A DNA stretch of 64,000 nucleotides from UBA2402 sp044371005. GTDB lineage: Bacteria; Planctomycetota; Phycisphaerae; Phycisphaerales; UBA1924. The stretch is taken from the NCBI GenBank assembly GCA_044371005.1, contig JBILUL010000002.1, forward strand, positions 31,195 to 95,194. The letters run 5' to 3'. Of this stretch, positions 42,808 through 51,926 are shown piece by piece. A program made the translations under genes and the position numbers. The notes under the pieces are model-generated. The model made no database searches. It was not told the origin of the DNA and was given only the letters and a program-made list of their open reading frames with translations. Each line of letters begins with the position of its first letter. The stretch's first letter is position 1.

Positions 42808-44901
42808 TCAGCAGCCGCCTGCCTCCCAGACGCTGAAGAAGGCTTCAATGTCGCCACCGTCGACGCCGCCGTCGAGGTTGGTGTCGCCGCAGGTGTCACC
42901 AGCTTCCCAGGCGGTGAAGAAGGTTTCGATGTCGCCGCCGTCGACGCCGCCGTCAAGATTGAAATCGGCGGCGCAGGGCGGGCACGTCGGTGCGCCAGTC
43001 ACGAACCGCAGGGCGGTCGTGGTGGTGGCGGTGTTGGTGCCGCGGAGGTGCCAGCGACTGCCTGATGCAAGCGAGGTGACCTCGTAGGTTCCGATGCCGA
43101 TGTAGTAGACGCCAGCAGCGAGGTCGCCGTTCTGGCCAGCGAGGGGGAGGCCATCGCCGGAGGCGGGGCGGTCGGCAGGACCGCCATCGATCACCGAGTG
43201 GCTGAAGGAGAACTGAGAGAGCGTTCCGGTACCGGAGTCATCGTCCATTGCGACAAGGTTGCCGCTGGCATCGAAGAGGTGGGCATGGGGATCGCCCGCC
43301 GCGTTGTGTCCGGGACCGTCCAGAGTGATATCAACCCAGTGATCGAGGGTCGTCGCCGTATCGAAGGTCGTCTCAAACTTGTACCAGACGACGCCGCGTA
43401 CGCCGATGTCCTGCGACGAAGATTCAGCACCGTTCGAGACATCGCCCACGTCGACCGAGGCGGGTGCGACGCTGGGAGCCAGCGGCGAACCGTTCGTGTT
43501 GGTAGCAACATTGACGCGGAAGGCACCGCCGCCACCAGGTGCCGCGGTCACGGCGAATCCGAAGTCAAATGCCGATCCGCTGGGAGCCACTGCCAGGTAG
43601 TAGGTACCGGCAAGGAACTGACCGGAACGTCCGTTGTACTGGAGGCCATCGCCAACCGCGGCACGAATGCCAACGCCGAAGGTCAGCTGATCGTTCGTGC
43701 CCGAGCCCGAACCATCATCCGTGGCGACCACGCTGCCGTTGGTGGCATACAGCGCCACGGAAACATCTCCTGAGCTGCCTTCCGTATCGATGTCAAGGAA
43801 CTGCTGGAAGACATCCTGCACGTCGCCCTGAACGCAGAGCTGATACCACTTCACGCCACCGCCGGCAACCGAGCTGCTCGACGAGACGCCAGTATCGGGA
43901 ATGCAACCAAGGTCAGCCTGCAGGGGGCTGGGGAGCGACACCTGCACATCGCCCATCAGACGCACACGCATGGCATGGGCATCGGAGGTGGACGAGATGT
44001 ACCGGTGCTCGATCTGGCCACCCGGAACCGCAGGGCCGCCGTTGCCGATGAACTGGCCGTTGTTGGGGCACATGTCGGGAGACGCCGTATTGGCGATGTC
44101 GCGGCCGTAATCTCGGAGCGAGAAGCCCGGGACCGCCGGGTTGCCGCCGTTGGGAGCTGCCGAAAGACTGCCGTAGAGGATCGAACGATCGCTGGCGAGG
44201 AATGGGCAGGGAGGCAACGGCAGGCCGTCGGTCCCGCGGCCGCCCCAGAGGCTGCCGCTTGCGTTCGCGGCGAGATTCGACCAGTCCGGACTCGGATCCG
44301 TCGCGGGCGAAGGGCTGGGCGTGAATCCATTGGTGATCCACGCGACCTGGATGTAGATGCCGTCAGCAGTTGCCGGAATCGTGAAGCCGCCTCCGGGCAG
44401 ACCCGTCAGATCGAGGACCATGTTGGTCGCACCAGCGGTCGGTCCGGGGGGGAAGTCGACGCGGAAGACCTGCAGCGGAGTGGCGCCGGGACGAACCATG
44501 TTCGTGCCAGCGCCGCCGAAGCCCTGATAGTTCACATCGTTCTTGTCCCAGATGATCACCAGGTTCTGTTCATCAACCGCATCGCTGGTGATGGCGTACA
44601 CCCCGTACGTCAGCTCCGTGATCGTGTGGTTGGGTCCAGGACGCGTCCAGGGACCATTCGCGAACCCGACATCATCCAACGAGTTCGTGCAGTTGCCCAG
44701 GAAGAAGCCACCGCCGACGATGTTGTCATACACCGGCAGAATGTCACGCGACTCATAGCCGCCAGCACCAGGGAAGCCGACCGGCGAAGTTCGCACTTCA
44801 TGTGTGACCTCATCAACGTAATAGACATCCTGCTGCTGGGCAAGCGCGACCGTCGTCATCGCCGTTCCAGCAAGAACCGCCAAGGCGAAGCACTTCTTCA
44901 T
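42808..44901 (-). CDS. Secreted protein with C-terminal GC-type dockerin repeats
   Basis: From MKKCFALAVLAG the signal peptide ends near VALAQ. The mature protein (~675 aa) is Gly/Asn/Ser-rich and beta-structured. It includes two similar pre-peptidase-C-like units: VKWYQLCVQGDVQDVFQQFLDID with FLAGTYYLAVAPSGS, and VVWYKFETTFDTATTLDHWVDITLDG with LAAGVYYIGIG. The end has two calcium-loop dockerin repeats, CAADFNLDGGVDGGDIETFFTAW and the second from TNLDGGVDGGDIEAFF, closing with WEAGGC. This WEAGGC ending is typical of Phycisphaerae. Start 44901 is preceded by AGGGG. 697 aa. It is probably cell-surface or extracellular; no enzymatic motif was identified. Confidence 0.85.
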   Translation of the reverse strand: MKKCFALAVLAGTAMTTVALAQQQDVYYVDEVTHEVRTSPVGFPGAGGYESRDILPVYDNIVGGGFFLGNCTNSLDDVGFANGPWTRPGPNHTITELTYGVYAITSDAVDEQNLVIIWDKNDVNYQGFGGAGTNMVRPGATPLQVFRVDFPPGPTAGATNMVLDLTGLPGGGFTIPATADGIYIQVAWITNGFTPSPSPATDPSPDWSNLAANASGSLWGGRGTDGLPLPPCPFLASDRSILYGSLSAAPNGGNPAVPGFSLRDYGRDIANTASPDMCPNNGQFIGNGGPAVPGGQIEHRYISSTSDAHAMRVRLMGDVQVSLPSPLQADLGCIPDTGVSSSSSVAGGGVKWYQLCVQGDVQDVFQQFLDIDTEGSSGDVSVALYATNGSVVATDDGSGSGTNDQLTFGVGIRAAVGDGLQYNGRSGQFLAGTYYLAVAPSGSAFDFGFAVTAAPGGGGAFRVNVATNTNGSPLAPSVAPASVDVGDVSNGAESSSQDIGVRGVVWYKFETTFDTATTLDHWVDITLDGPGHNAAGDPHAHLFDASGNLVAMDDDSGTGTLSQFSFSHSVIDGGPADRPASGDGLPLAGQNGDLAAGVYYIGIGTYEVTSLASGSRWHLRGTNTATTTTALRFVTGAPTCPPCAADFNLDGGVDGGDIETFFTAWEAGDTCGDTNLDGGVDGGDIEAFFSVWEAGGC

Positions 44902-45552
44902 GTTCGGACCCCTGAAAATGCGGGCGCACCGCCACCCGCGTGGTGAAACACAACCACCCGACCGCCGTTCACGGTTCAGTGGATGCACCAACCCAACGAA
45001 CAACGCGCCGCACACACGTGCGGACGCATACGTCCAGCTTTGCTATGAGTACCCTACGAGATTCAACCGCACACTCTGCTGATGCAAGCACGGTCTTCCG
45101 TTCCAGAACTTGCAGCGGGCGCGAGAACACAACATCCGTATTCGCAGTCTATCGAAAGCCCAATAAGAATGCAAGAGGTTTTTGGGGTGAACTTGGGGAA
45201 TTGTGAAACCCTTGGCAGCCGGCTCGACGTCGCGTGATCGCCCGTCGCGAGATCAATCCCCGCCCACTGGGCTGCCCGCACCAGTCGGTCGCTCCAAGCC
45301 CGGCGCACCCAATCGCTTGTGTCGAGCCATCATCGTACCTGTTCTGATTCCATTGCTTCCTGCAGGGCGACTCCATCGGGACGCCCCTCGAGCAATGCGA
45401 GCCCCCGAGGTTCCGCGCGGCCCACTCGTTTCGCAGTGTTCCAGGGAATCCGCTTCATGAATCTCAGTGTAACGCGGCAGACAGTGTCCGGGCCAACGCC
45501 ACTGCATCCGCTTCACTTCAGCCTCCCACCCGACAGTCCCATCGCTGCGTCG
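44902..45552. other. Intergenic region between the dockerin gene and the defence-like island
   Basis: About 650 bp with no supported gene. It includes the promoter region of the dockerin gene on the minus strand. Around 45150-45200 the composition becomes AT-richer than the surroundings. No inverted repeats, transposase fragments or tRNA-like copies were seen that would mark an island edge. Confidence 0.5.
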
Positions 45553-45918
45553 TCAATCCATGGAACAGATTCGCTGCCACTGCAGATGCACTCGATGCCA
45601 CGTTTCGTTCGGAGCATTCGCCACAGATCGCTGAGTCTGTTCGACACACTGCAACACGGTACCGCGGCACTCCTGGAGGACCATGAGCGGGTGCCAGTAG
45701 ATCCAACTGCCGTCGATGGCAATCGACTGAAGCGATTCCTCGAACGTCTCAACCGGGCTCGTTGTCCAATGACGCCAGTACTCCTCGTCATGTTCGTCCA
45801 GAGACATACTGACGCCCTCAACGTGAAAGCGATGGGAATCAGCGTCGGTTGCGGTGCGATAGAGGCACGCTCCACCGCCTTCAATGCCAAGTTGCAGGAC
45901 AAGTTCATTCGTCACCAT
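45553..45918 (-). CDS. Small protein of unknown function downstream of the helicase (possible fourth member of the cassette)
   Basis: From MVTNELVLQLG it has 121 aa, acidic and Trp-rich: LGIEGGGACLYRTATDADSHRFHVEG, SLDEHDEEYWRHWTTSPVETFEESLQSI and SWIYWHPLMVLQECRGTVLQCVEQ. The layout recalls small bacterial proteins with an 'ExEGGSITLYG... W... F...AL' pattern that often sit in accessory regions; this resemblance is from memory and not tested. It lies about 230 bp downstream of the helicase gene in the same direction. An earlier start at 46026 is open but unlikely. Function unknown. Confidence 0.55.
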   Translation of the reverse strand: MVTNELVLQLGIEGGGACLYRTATDADSHRFHVEGVSMSLDEHDEEYWRHWTTSPVETFEESLQSIAIDGSWIYWHPLMVLQECRGTVLQCVEQTQRSVANAPNETWHRVHLQWQRICSMD

Positions 45919-46146
45919 GACTGAACCATGCCCCCGTGTCAGTGCCCGTTGCCGCGAGTCCGCCGATTGCGAGTGTCGAGACAAGAATTCGAGTGCGTTT
46001 GAACCACGTGATGACAGCGTATTCACGCCAGTTCGCCATCATGCGTGCCGGCATCCGCCCAGATCCTCTCGCGAATCGGCAAGTTCCAGCAGGCGCTTCG
46101 AGTCTGGCCAGTCATGGAATAGCTCCACAACGCTGTCAACGCTCGT

Positions 46147-49100
46147 CTAGAGCATTCGGTCGCCCTTCTGCAAGGGAAGCAGGGGCCAGATCGCATCGCC
46201 GACGGCAGCGAATCGCTCAATGAATGCGGCAATCGCGGCGTCGATCCGCGCGCGGGCCTGTTCAGTCGAAAGGCCGTGGCCCTTCAGCGGCCCGAGGGTT
46301 TGCCAGGCCAAGAACACCCACTGGGTCGGAACACCGGGGAGGTTGATGAACTCCTTCGGCCGGAGCCCGAACTCGCCCGGGCGCTGGGTAAGCCTCTCGA
46401 CGATTCGCATGCGAAGCGGCTGATCGGACATGGGCGTCAGCAATAGGGAGAGCCTGCACTCGGTTTCGCCGAACTTGTCGATCCACAGCGCCAACCACCA
46501 TGATGGTTGGCACCGGTTCCCCCTGCATAATGACGGCAGGGGGTGCGGCCAGCAGGCGGGCACGAAAGGCCACAGGCGATTCTCGTAGCATCCGAGCGGG
46601 AGTACTCCGTGATGACCAAGCACCGCGTCCTTTGCCACCACCAGAAGATCGCACTCCTTGCTTGCGACCGACTCGTGCGCCCGCTCAATCGCGGGAATCA
46701 CGATGTTCGCAGGATCGATGACGGGGAGTGCCACGTGCGGTGGCTCCAGATCGATTCTCAGCTCGTTGACGACTTGGTCCAGCGCTGGGCCCGAGAGGCG
46801 TGATTGCAGGAACTTCACGAGCTCGTCCTGTCGTGGCTGCCCGAACACCATCCGGTAGAGAGCCAGCGCCGCTCGCAGGTTGGTCAGTCGGTCCGCATCG
46901 CGACTCAGCGGCAGCGCTGGCACATGCCGTTCGATGACGGCACCGTCTTGGATCGGAAACACCCAGAACGGCTTGAGTTCGCTCGTGGCACTCGAGTGCT
47001 CCGCCGAGGCCGCTGTAAACGCCGACTCCCAGCGGTCCATTATCGGTGAGCCGGGTTGATCCCCGTACGCCTTAGCCACGTTCTTGCGAACCGCGTGCCC
47101 TTTGTACCGGTGGATGCGGCCTTCCCGCTGTTCCAGATCAACGGGATTGGACGGCAGGTTCCAATGCACAATGGCATGGCAGTAGTGGTGAAAGTCCAAC
47201 CCTTCCTGGCCGACGGATGTGCTGGCCAGCACGAACGGCCAGAACGGAGAGTTGAACGCGGCTCGCACCTGGTCAGCACGGGTGCCGTCATTGTCGTCCT
47301 CGCTCTGCTGTTGCCCGAAGCGTGCCGCGAACCTTGCCCGCATGCGCTGACCGCTCACAGTCACGCTCTTGGCCCGGTGATCCGCTCGTACATCGTCGAC
47401 GCCGACTGTGGCCGATCGAAGTCCTATGGCCCGGACCATCTCCTCGGCGATGGCGGCCGCCGCTTCCGCAGGCGGCTGGCGGCTGACCCCCAGGGCATCA
47501 CGCAGCACATGGGCATACTCGTCAAGTACCGCCTGCAGGCAGCCATTGATCGCATACTCGACGACGCGGAGCCAATAGGGCTCAGCCTTGTTCAGCCCAC
47601 GAACGAGAGCGATCACCTCTGGAAGGTTGAAGAGATTGCGAATTCGCCACGCGATGCGCCCAGCCGCCAGTCGTCCTTCGACATCCCGACATGACTGCAC
47701 TCCCAGGACGTGGCCCAGTGATCGCGCGGACAGCACAGCGGGGTTCCCGACCGTCAGCTTTGCGAGGACATCGAGCAGATCCGCCGGCGGCGCGCCGAGC
47801 GGACGGCCACCTGGCTTTCCGGCCTCAGCCAGAAGCGCCTTCGCCAGTACAATGTGCTCAGCCCACGCCGACTCCGTCTCGGCCTCTCCATCGGCATCGG
47901 TGCGGTCTTCTTCGCCCGACCATTCCGTGGCGAGCTTGGGATGATGCCAGAATGCGCGCGTGTCACCGGGCGACATCAGGTAATCGAGCAGGATTGGACC
48001 AGCCCAATACCAGCGCTCGTCAATATCGCCCGGGCTGGCCCAACGAGCGATGGCCTGTTCTGTCGCCCCTCTGATCGCGTCGCGGGCACGGGCGAGCAGC
48101 TCATCGACGGGGATCATTCCCTCGCCAGCGTGAGCGGGGTCGAACGCCGCCGTCAGTGCGATTGACGGATAGATCAGCCCGAGCACGGGCATTCCGGTGA
48201 GCCGACCATCCGCTCGGGTGAATCGCAGCAGCGCCGCGATTCGCTTGCGGCCTTCGGTCGAGTTTGTGATCGTGACGTCTTCGCCTTCCGAATAGCTCGA
48301 GCCGATCATCCGGCGCTCAGCCTCGTGGCTGAGCACTGTCGCAATCACCTTCGGAACGACCTTCCACGACGAGAAGACGAGGCGTTTCGTCGTTTCCATT
48401 GACTTTCCGTCAGCGAACGCACCGCCGAGGGAGTAGTACGGCATGCTGGGCGGCAACCAGAGCATCCTCCACAGGTCCTTCTCGACGGTGTCCTGCAGCA
48501 ATTCCCGCAGTCGCGAGTTGGCGGGATCGATTGCTCGGTAGGCGAGTACGTCGTCCCACGGCAGCAGCCCAGCGGCTGGTTGGGAGAGCGCGTGGTACAA
48601 CTCAGGAGTGCCACCGGATTGAACTGCTGCGTGGAAGCTCTTCTTGAGCTCGTACTTATCCATGAAATTGAGCAGGTAGGGCGCAGACTTCCAATATTCG
48701 ACGATCTCGCCGTGGTCGAGTGCTGTCGCCACTCTCGATGACGACAGATACTGACGGACGTCCGACTCCTCGAGCCGAGCGGACGATGCGATCTCCCGCA
48801 GCATGCCGCTCCGATCGCTCGTTACGGCGAGGCGCTCCGTCCGCGCCATGACACGACGTAGACGCTCCTCGATCCGGCCCTTGATGCCGCGAAGGCCGTC
48901 GATGCCGCCGCCCTCAAGATTGAACATCGCGGCCCGGTAGTCCTTCAGCAGCATCCTCAGGGCCTTGTTGTCTTCCGAGCGATTGCGGATCAGGAAGTCG
49001 TAGGTCGCGATGAAGTCCTCGTAGTGATCGTTCTCGCCGCTCTCCTGCTCGTGCTGGAGGGAGTACATCTTGTAGGGTGTCGCCGAGAGCAGCAGCACCC

Positions 49101-50019
49101 GAACGGCCTCGCGGCTGGCCTCACGCTCGTCGGCGTACTCGAACAGCGATCGAGCCAGTTCCGCGTCCTCGCTCTTGGGATCGAGCAGATGCTTGAAACG
49201 TTGGAACTCATCGAGAATGACCAGATCCGGCCGTAGTGCCGTGATGCACGTGCGGCCCAGAACGGCGCGAAGCTCCGCGATCACTCTGCGCCGCTCGTCC
49301 CTCAGCCCTTCCTCGATGTCGCGATCACGGTCCGGTAGAGACCTCGCAACGGCCAGGAACCGGGCACGAAGCGAACGGGTTCCGTCGGAACTGCCCGCAG
49401 CCTCCAGACGGTCCAACTCGGCGAGGAACCCATTTCGGAGTCCCTCGTCCAGCGACTGCTCCTTCATCCAGTCGGTTGCCCACCAGCGGAAGTTGTCTCG
49501 CTTGACATCGCCCCGGAGAACGCGAAGCCCTTCCTTCTCGCTCAGGCGCCAGTGTCCGCTCAGCATCGCGAAGAGAACGGCGCGCTCTTTGGCAATGCCC
49601 ATGCCGCCGCGGGGCTCCAGCGATGTGCCGGGCGTCATCGAGACATAGTTCACTCGTCGCTTCGCCATGTCGTGGAGCTCGATCGGAAGAAGCGTCGCTC
49701 GGCTTGCCCGTGCAAAGTCGTGCTCCTTGTCGATTCGAAGTCGGTTGATGTTCTGTCGAGCAATCTCCGCATTCGAGCAGACGTACACCACGTCGATTCG
49801 CTCAACCGAATCCCAAAGGTGCTCCACAGCCTTGGCGATCACTCCGCGGGCCACCATCGTCTTGCCGAGCCCAACCTCATCGGCGACCAAGAAACGGTGC
49901 GTTGAGTCGGCGTCTTGGTACAACCTCTGGAACGCGTATTCGACCGTGCGACGCTGGAAGTCCTTGAGGCCCACCAGGGCCGCGTCGGCACTTGGAGGAT
50001 GTGCGCGTGTGGTTGTCAC
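46147..50019 (-). CDS. Large SNF2/superfamily-2 helicase-type ATPase of a putative defence cassette
   Basis: 1290 aa. The N-terminal helicase half has LKDFQRRTVEYAFQRL, motif I DEVGLGKT (47-54), motif II DEFQ (270-273, in LVILDEFQRFKHLLD) and motif III SATPY (312-316). The second RecA domain is far downstream: LASTSVGQEGLDFHHYCH near 930-945, then NLPSNPVDLEQREGRIHRYKG near 950-970 with the arginine fingers. The ~600 residues between the halves form a large helical insert with no recognised motif. The C-terminal ~250 residues are also unassigned. The DEFQRF form is close to SNF2-like helicases found beside phospholipase-D nucleases. The ATG overlaps the nuclease stop by 4 bp. It probably translocates on DNA to feed or regulate the partner nuclease. 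Confidence 0.85.
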   Translation of the reverse strand: MTTTRAHPPSADAALVGLKDFQRRTVEYAFQRLYQDADSTHRFLVADEVGLGKTMVARGVIAKAVEHLWDSVERIDVVYVCSNAEIARQNINRLRIDKEHDFARASRATLLPIELHDMAKRRVNYVSMTPGTSLEPRGGMGIAKERAVLFAMLSGHWRLSEKEGLRVLRGDVKRDNFRWWATDWMKEQSLDEGLRNGFLAELDRLEAAGSSDGTRSLRARFLAVARSLPDRDRDIEEGLRDERRRVIAELRAVLGRTCITALRPDLVILDEFQRFKHLLDPKSEDAELARSLFEYADEREASREAVRVLLLSATPYKMYSLQHEQESGENDHYEDFIATYDFLIRNRSEDNKALRMLLKDYRAAMFNLEGGGIDGLRGIKGRIEERLRRVMARTERLAVTSDRSGMLREIASSARLEESDVRQYLSSSRVATALDHGEIVEYWKSAPYLLNFMDKYELKKSFHAAVQSGGTPELYHALSQPAAGLLPWDDVLAYRAIDPANSRLRELLQDTVEKDLWRMLWLPPSMPYYSLGGAFADGKSMETTKRLVFSSWKVVPKVIATVLSHEAERRMIGSSYSEGEDVTITNSTEGRKRIAALLRFTRADGRLTGMPVLGLIYPSIALTAAFDPAHAGEGMIPVDELLARARDAIRGATEQAIARWASPGDIDERWYWAGPILLDYLMSPGDTRAFWHHPKLATEWSGEEDRTDADGEAETESAWAEHIVLAKALLAEAGKPGGRPLGAPPADLLDVLAKLTVGNPAVLSARSLGHVLGVQSCRDVEGRLAAGRIAWRIRNLFNLPEVIALVRGLNKAEPYWLRVVEYAINGCLQAVLDEYAHVLRDALGVSRQPPAEAAAAIAEEMVRAIGLRSATVGVDDVRADHRAKSVTVSGQRMRARFAARFGQQQSEDDNDGTRADQVRAAFNSPFWPFVLASTSVGQEGLDFHHYCHAIVHWNLPSNPVDLEQREGRIHRYKGHAVRKNVAKAYGDQPGSPIMDRWESAFTAASAEHSSATSELKPFWVFPIQDGAVIERHVPALPLSRDADRLTNLRAALALYRMVFGQPRQDELVKFLQSRLSGPALDQVVNELRIDLEPPHVALPVIDPANIVIPAIERAHESVASKECDLLVVAKDAVLGHHGVLPLGCYENRLWPFVPACWPHPLPSLCRGNRCQPSWWLALWIDKFGETECRLSLLLTPMSDQPLRMRIVERLTQRPGEFGLRPKEFINLPGVPTQWVFLAWQTLGPLKGHGLSTEQARARIDAAIAAFIERFAAVGDAIWPLLPLQKGDRML

Positions 50020-51926
50020 TGGGCGCCCCCTGCACGTGACTGGACCGTTGCGGCGCGCACGCGACCGATCGGCCCCCAGACCTCCTCAAGTTCTGCTGGC
50101 AGAATGGACCTGCCTTCCGGTGTCTTCTTCAGATCCTCGATCAGGCGGTGGACCTGGTCGAGCTTCTCGGGGTGCTTGTGGAGGGCCGCGAGCATGTGCT
50201 CCAGAAGCGGGAGCATGTCCTCGCTTGAACGGGCTTGTGCTCCAGAGGGGTCGAGGGTCAGCTCCCGCAGGTCCTCGAACAGCCTTTCGGGATCATCCGA
50301 CAGCAGCAGGAGGAGGAACCGAAGCAGCGTGCGTGAATCACGAAGGAGGTCGCGAAGCAGCCGCTCGCGTCGATCGGAGGGCGCGCCCACCATCGGCAAG
50401 TTGAGGACAAACTGCTCGGCACGCTCTGCATCGCGGACCTTGCCCATCACTTCGAAGGAGACGAATGAGGAGATCGACTCGGAAGCGTGTGGACCAAAGG
50501 CTGCGGCGAGACGGCAACCATTCTCAAGGAGTCGAGCATCCGGTGATGCCAGCATGATCGGGCGACAACGCACAGTCACGCCGGGCTGAAGGACGAGCAC
50601 GTCCTCAGACTCCACCGTCGTCGTGAAACCAGAGCCGTCGCCACTGTGCGGGCTGACGCGCACGAGCATCTGCATCCCACAGAGCGAGTGCCGAGTCATG
50701 TTGACGAGATCCTCCGCCGATTGATCATCCGGATCGGGCTTTACCGCTTCTGTCGCAGGCGTGAACGGCGTGATCATCGCGCGGAGATTCGCCGAGCCGT
50801 TCTCTTCGCCGATGGTTGCCTCGATACCAAGCCTGGCCTTTTTCCCAATCAACTCAACGAGAAACTCGATGTTGCCATCGAATGCGGCGGTTGTCGCGTT
50901 CGCAGACCCAGTCCAGACATGGGCCTTCCAGCCGGCATCCGCGACGAACAGCTTTGCATGAAGACCGGACAGCTGCTCGGCGGCCGGCGATGCCGGGCTT
51001 TCTTCCGGCGAACCCAGGGAGTCGCATCCGTCCTCAAGCGTGAAGCACTTCCAGCCGTCATTCAGCACAGCGGGATCGATCTCTCGGAGCGACTCGGGTC
51101 GACTGACCAGGTATTGGTCGCGGCCGCTCAAGCCGATCTTCGTCAAGAAACCATCCGTGACGAACGGCGAGACCACGAGAAGGCGATCGAGCCGATCGGG
51201 AAACGGCCACGACCGGCGGCCGTCCATTCCCACGGGCCAGAAACGGATCTCCTCTACGCCTTCGGGATGCTCCCACTTGACCACCTTGAGCTCGTCCGCG
51301 ATGCGCTGCACGTCAGCCACAGACTTCGGCGTGAGCACATCGGGTCTGACGGCGAGGGCTGGCAACCGGGCGATGAACTCAGCGAGTGTGCGATTCTCCC
51401 CGAAGCCCTTCTGCCGGTCCGTGAGCTCGCCGTCCAGCAGAAGCACCGTATCCCACGAGCGATCGAACGTGAGATTGCGGGAGAGGCAAAGCAGGCGATA
51501 ACGGACGCTCCCGCCCCCCGCCGCATCGACAAATCGCAGTGCCCACACCTTGGGGTGGAACACCCCGAAGCGGCTGTCCTTGGCCGCGGGCGGCTGGACC
51601 TCGATGACGGACTGTTCAAGGAAAGCGAGCAATCGCTGGTTCGTGGGCGGCACCTTGATCTGCCCGGCCTGGCAGAACAGATGGATCCGATCTGCGCAGC
51701 GACGGAGCGACTCCAGGAGCGCGAGCGGATCAGCCCCGGGTCCGGCGGGATCTGCCGCCAAGCGGCCTTCATCATCCTGCCAGTCGAACATCGCGAAGGC
51801 GAGCGGTGCGGTGAGAAGTGCGATGAGATCGAGCGAAAAAGTCGTTCCTACCGCGCAATCGAAGCGGAAGCCCTCGGGTGGGCGAAGCGCGGCGAGCAAC
51901 AACTGTCGGCCGCGAGGATCAAGCAT
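50016..51926 (-). CDS. Phospholipase-D-like nuclease of a putative defence cassette
   Basis: 636 aa from MLDPRGRQLL. Two HxK motifs of the PLD fold are visible. The first is H124-x-K126 (FHPKVWALRF) with SRNLT at 149-153. The second is H323-x-K325 (LHAKLFVAD) followed by GSANAT around 341-346. Both halves needed for an intramolecular PLD active site are present. The C-terminal ~250 residues are helical and charged (RRERLLRDLLRDSRTLLRFLLLLLSDDPERLFEDL) and may bind partners. Start 51926 gives an 8-bp overlap with the DUF6361 gene; 51974 is the alternative. The end overlaps the helicase start by 4 bp. PLD nucleases beside helicases occur in DISARM and Mokosh-type anti-phage systems, but the gene set here differs. 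Confidence 0.85.
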   Translation of the reverse strand: MLDPRGRQLLLAALRPPEGFRFDCAVGTTFSLDLIALLTAPLAFAMFDWQDDEGRLAADPAGPGADPLALLESLRRCADRIHLFCQAGQIKVPPTNQRLLAFLEQSVIEVQPPAAKDSRFGVFHPKVWALRFVDAAGGGSVRYRLLCLSRNLTFDRSWDTVLLLDGELTDRQKGFGENRTLAEFIARLPALAVRPDVLTPKSVADVQRIADELKVVKWEHPEGVEEIRFWPVGMDGRRSWPFPDRLDRLLVVSPFVTDGFLTKIGLSGRDQYLVSRPESLREIDPAVLNDGWKCFTLEDGCDSLGSPEESPASPAAEQLSGLHAKLFVADAGWKAHVWTGSANATTAAFDGNIEFLVELIGKKARLGIEATIGEENGSANLRAMITPFTPATEAVKPDPDDQSAEDLVNMTRHSLCGMQMLVRVSPHSGDGSGFTTTVESEDVLVLQPGVTVRCRPIMLASPDARLLENGCRLAAAFGPHASESISSFVSFEVMGKVRDAERAEQFVLNLPMVGAPSDRRERLLRDLLRDSRTLLRFLLLLLSDDPERLFEDLRELTLDPSGAQARSSEDMLPLLEHMLAALHKHPEKLDQVHRLIEDLKKTPEGRSILPAELEEVWGPIGRVRAATVQSRAGGAQ

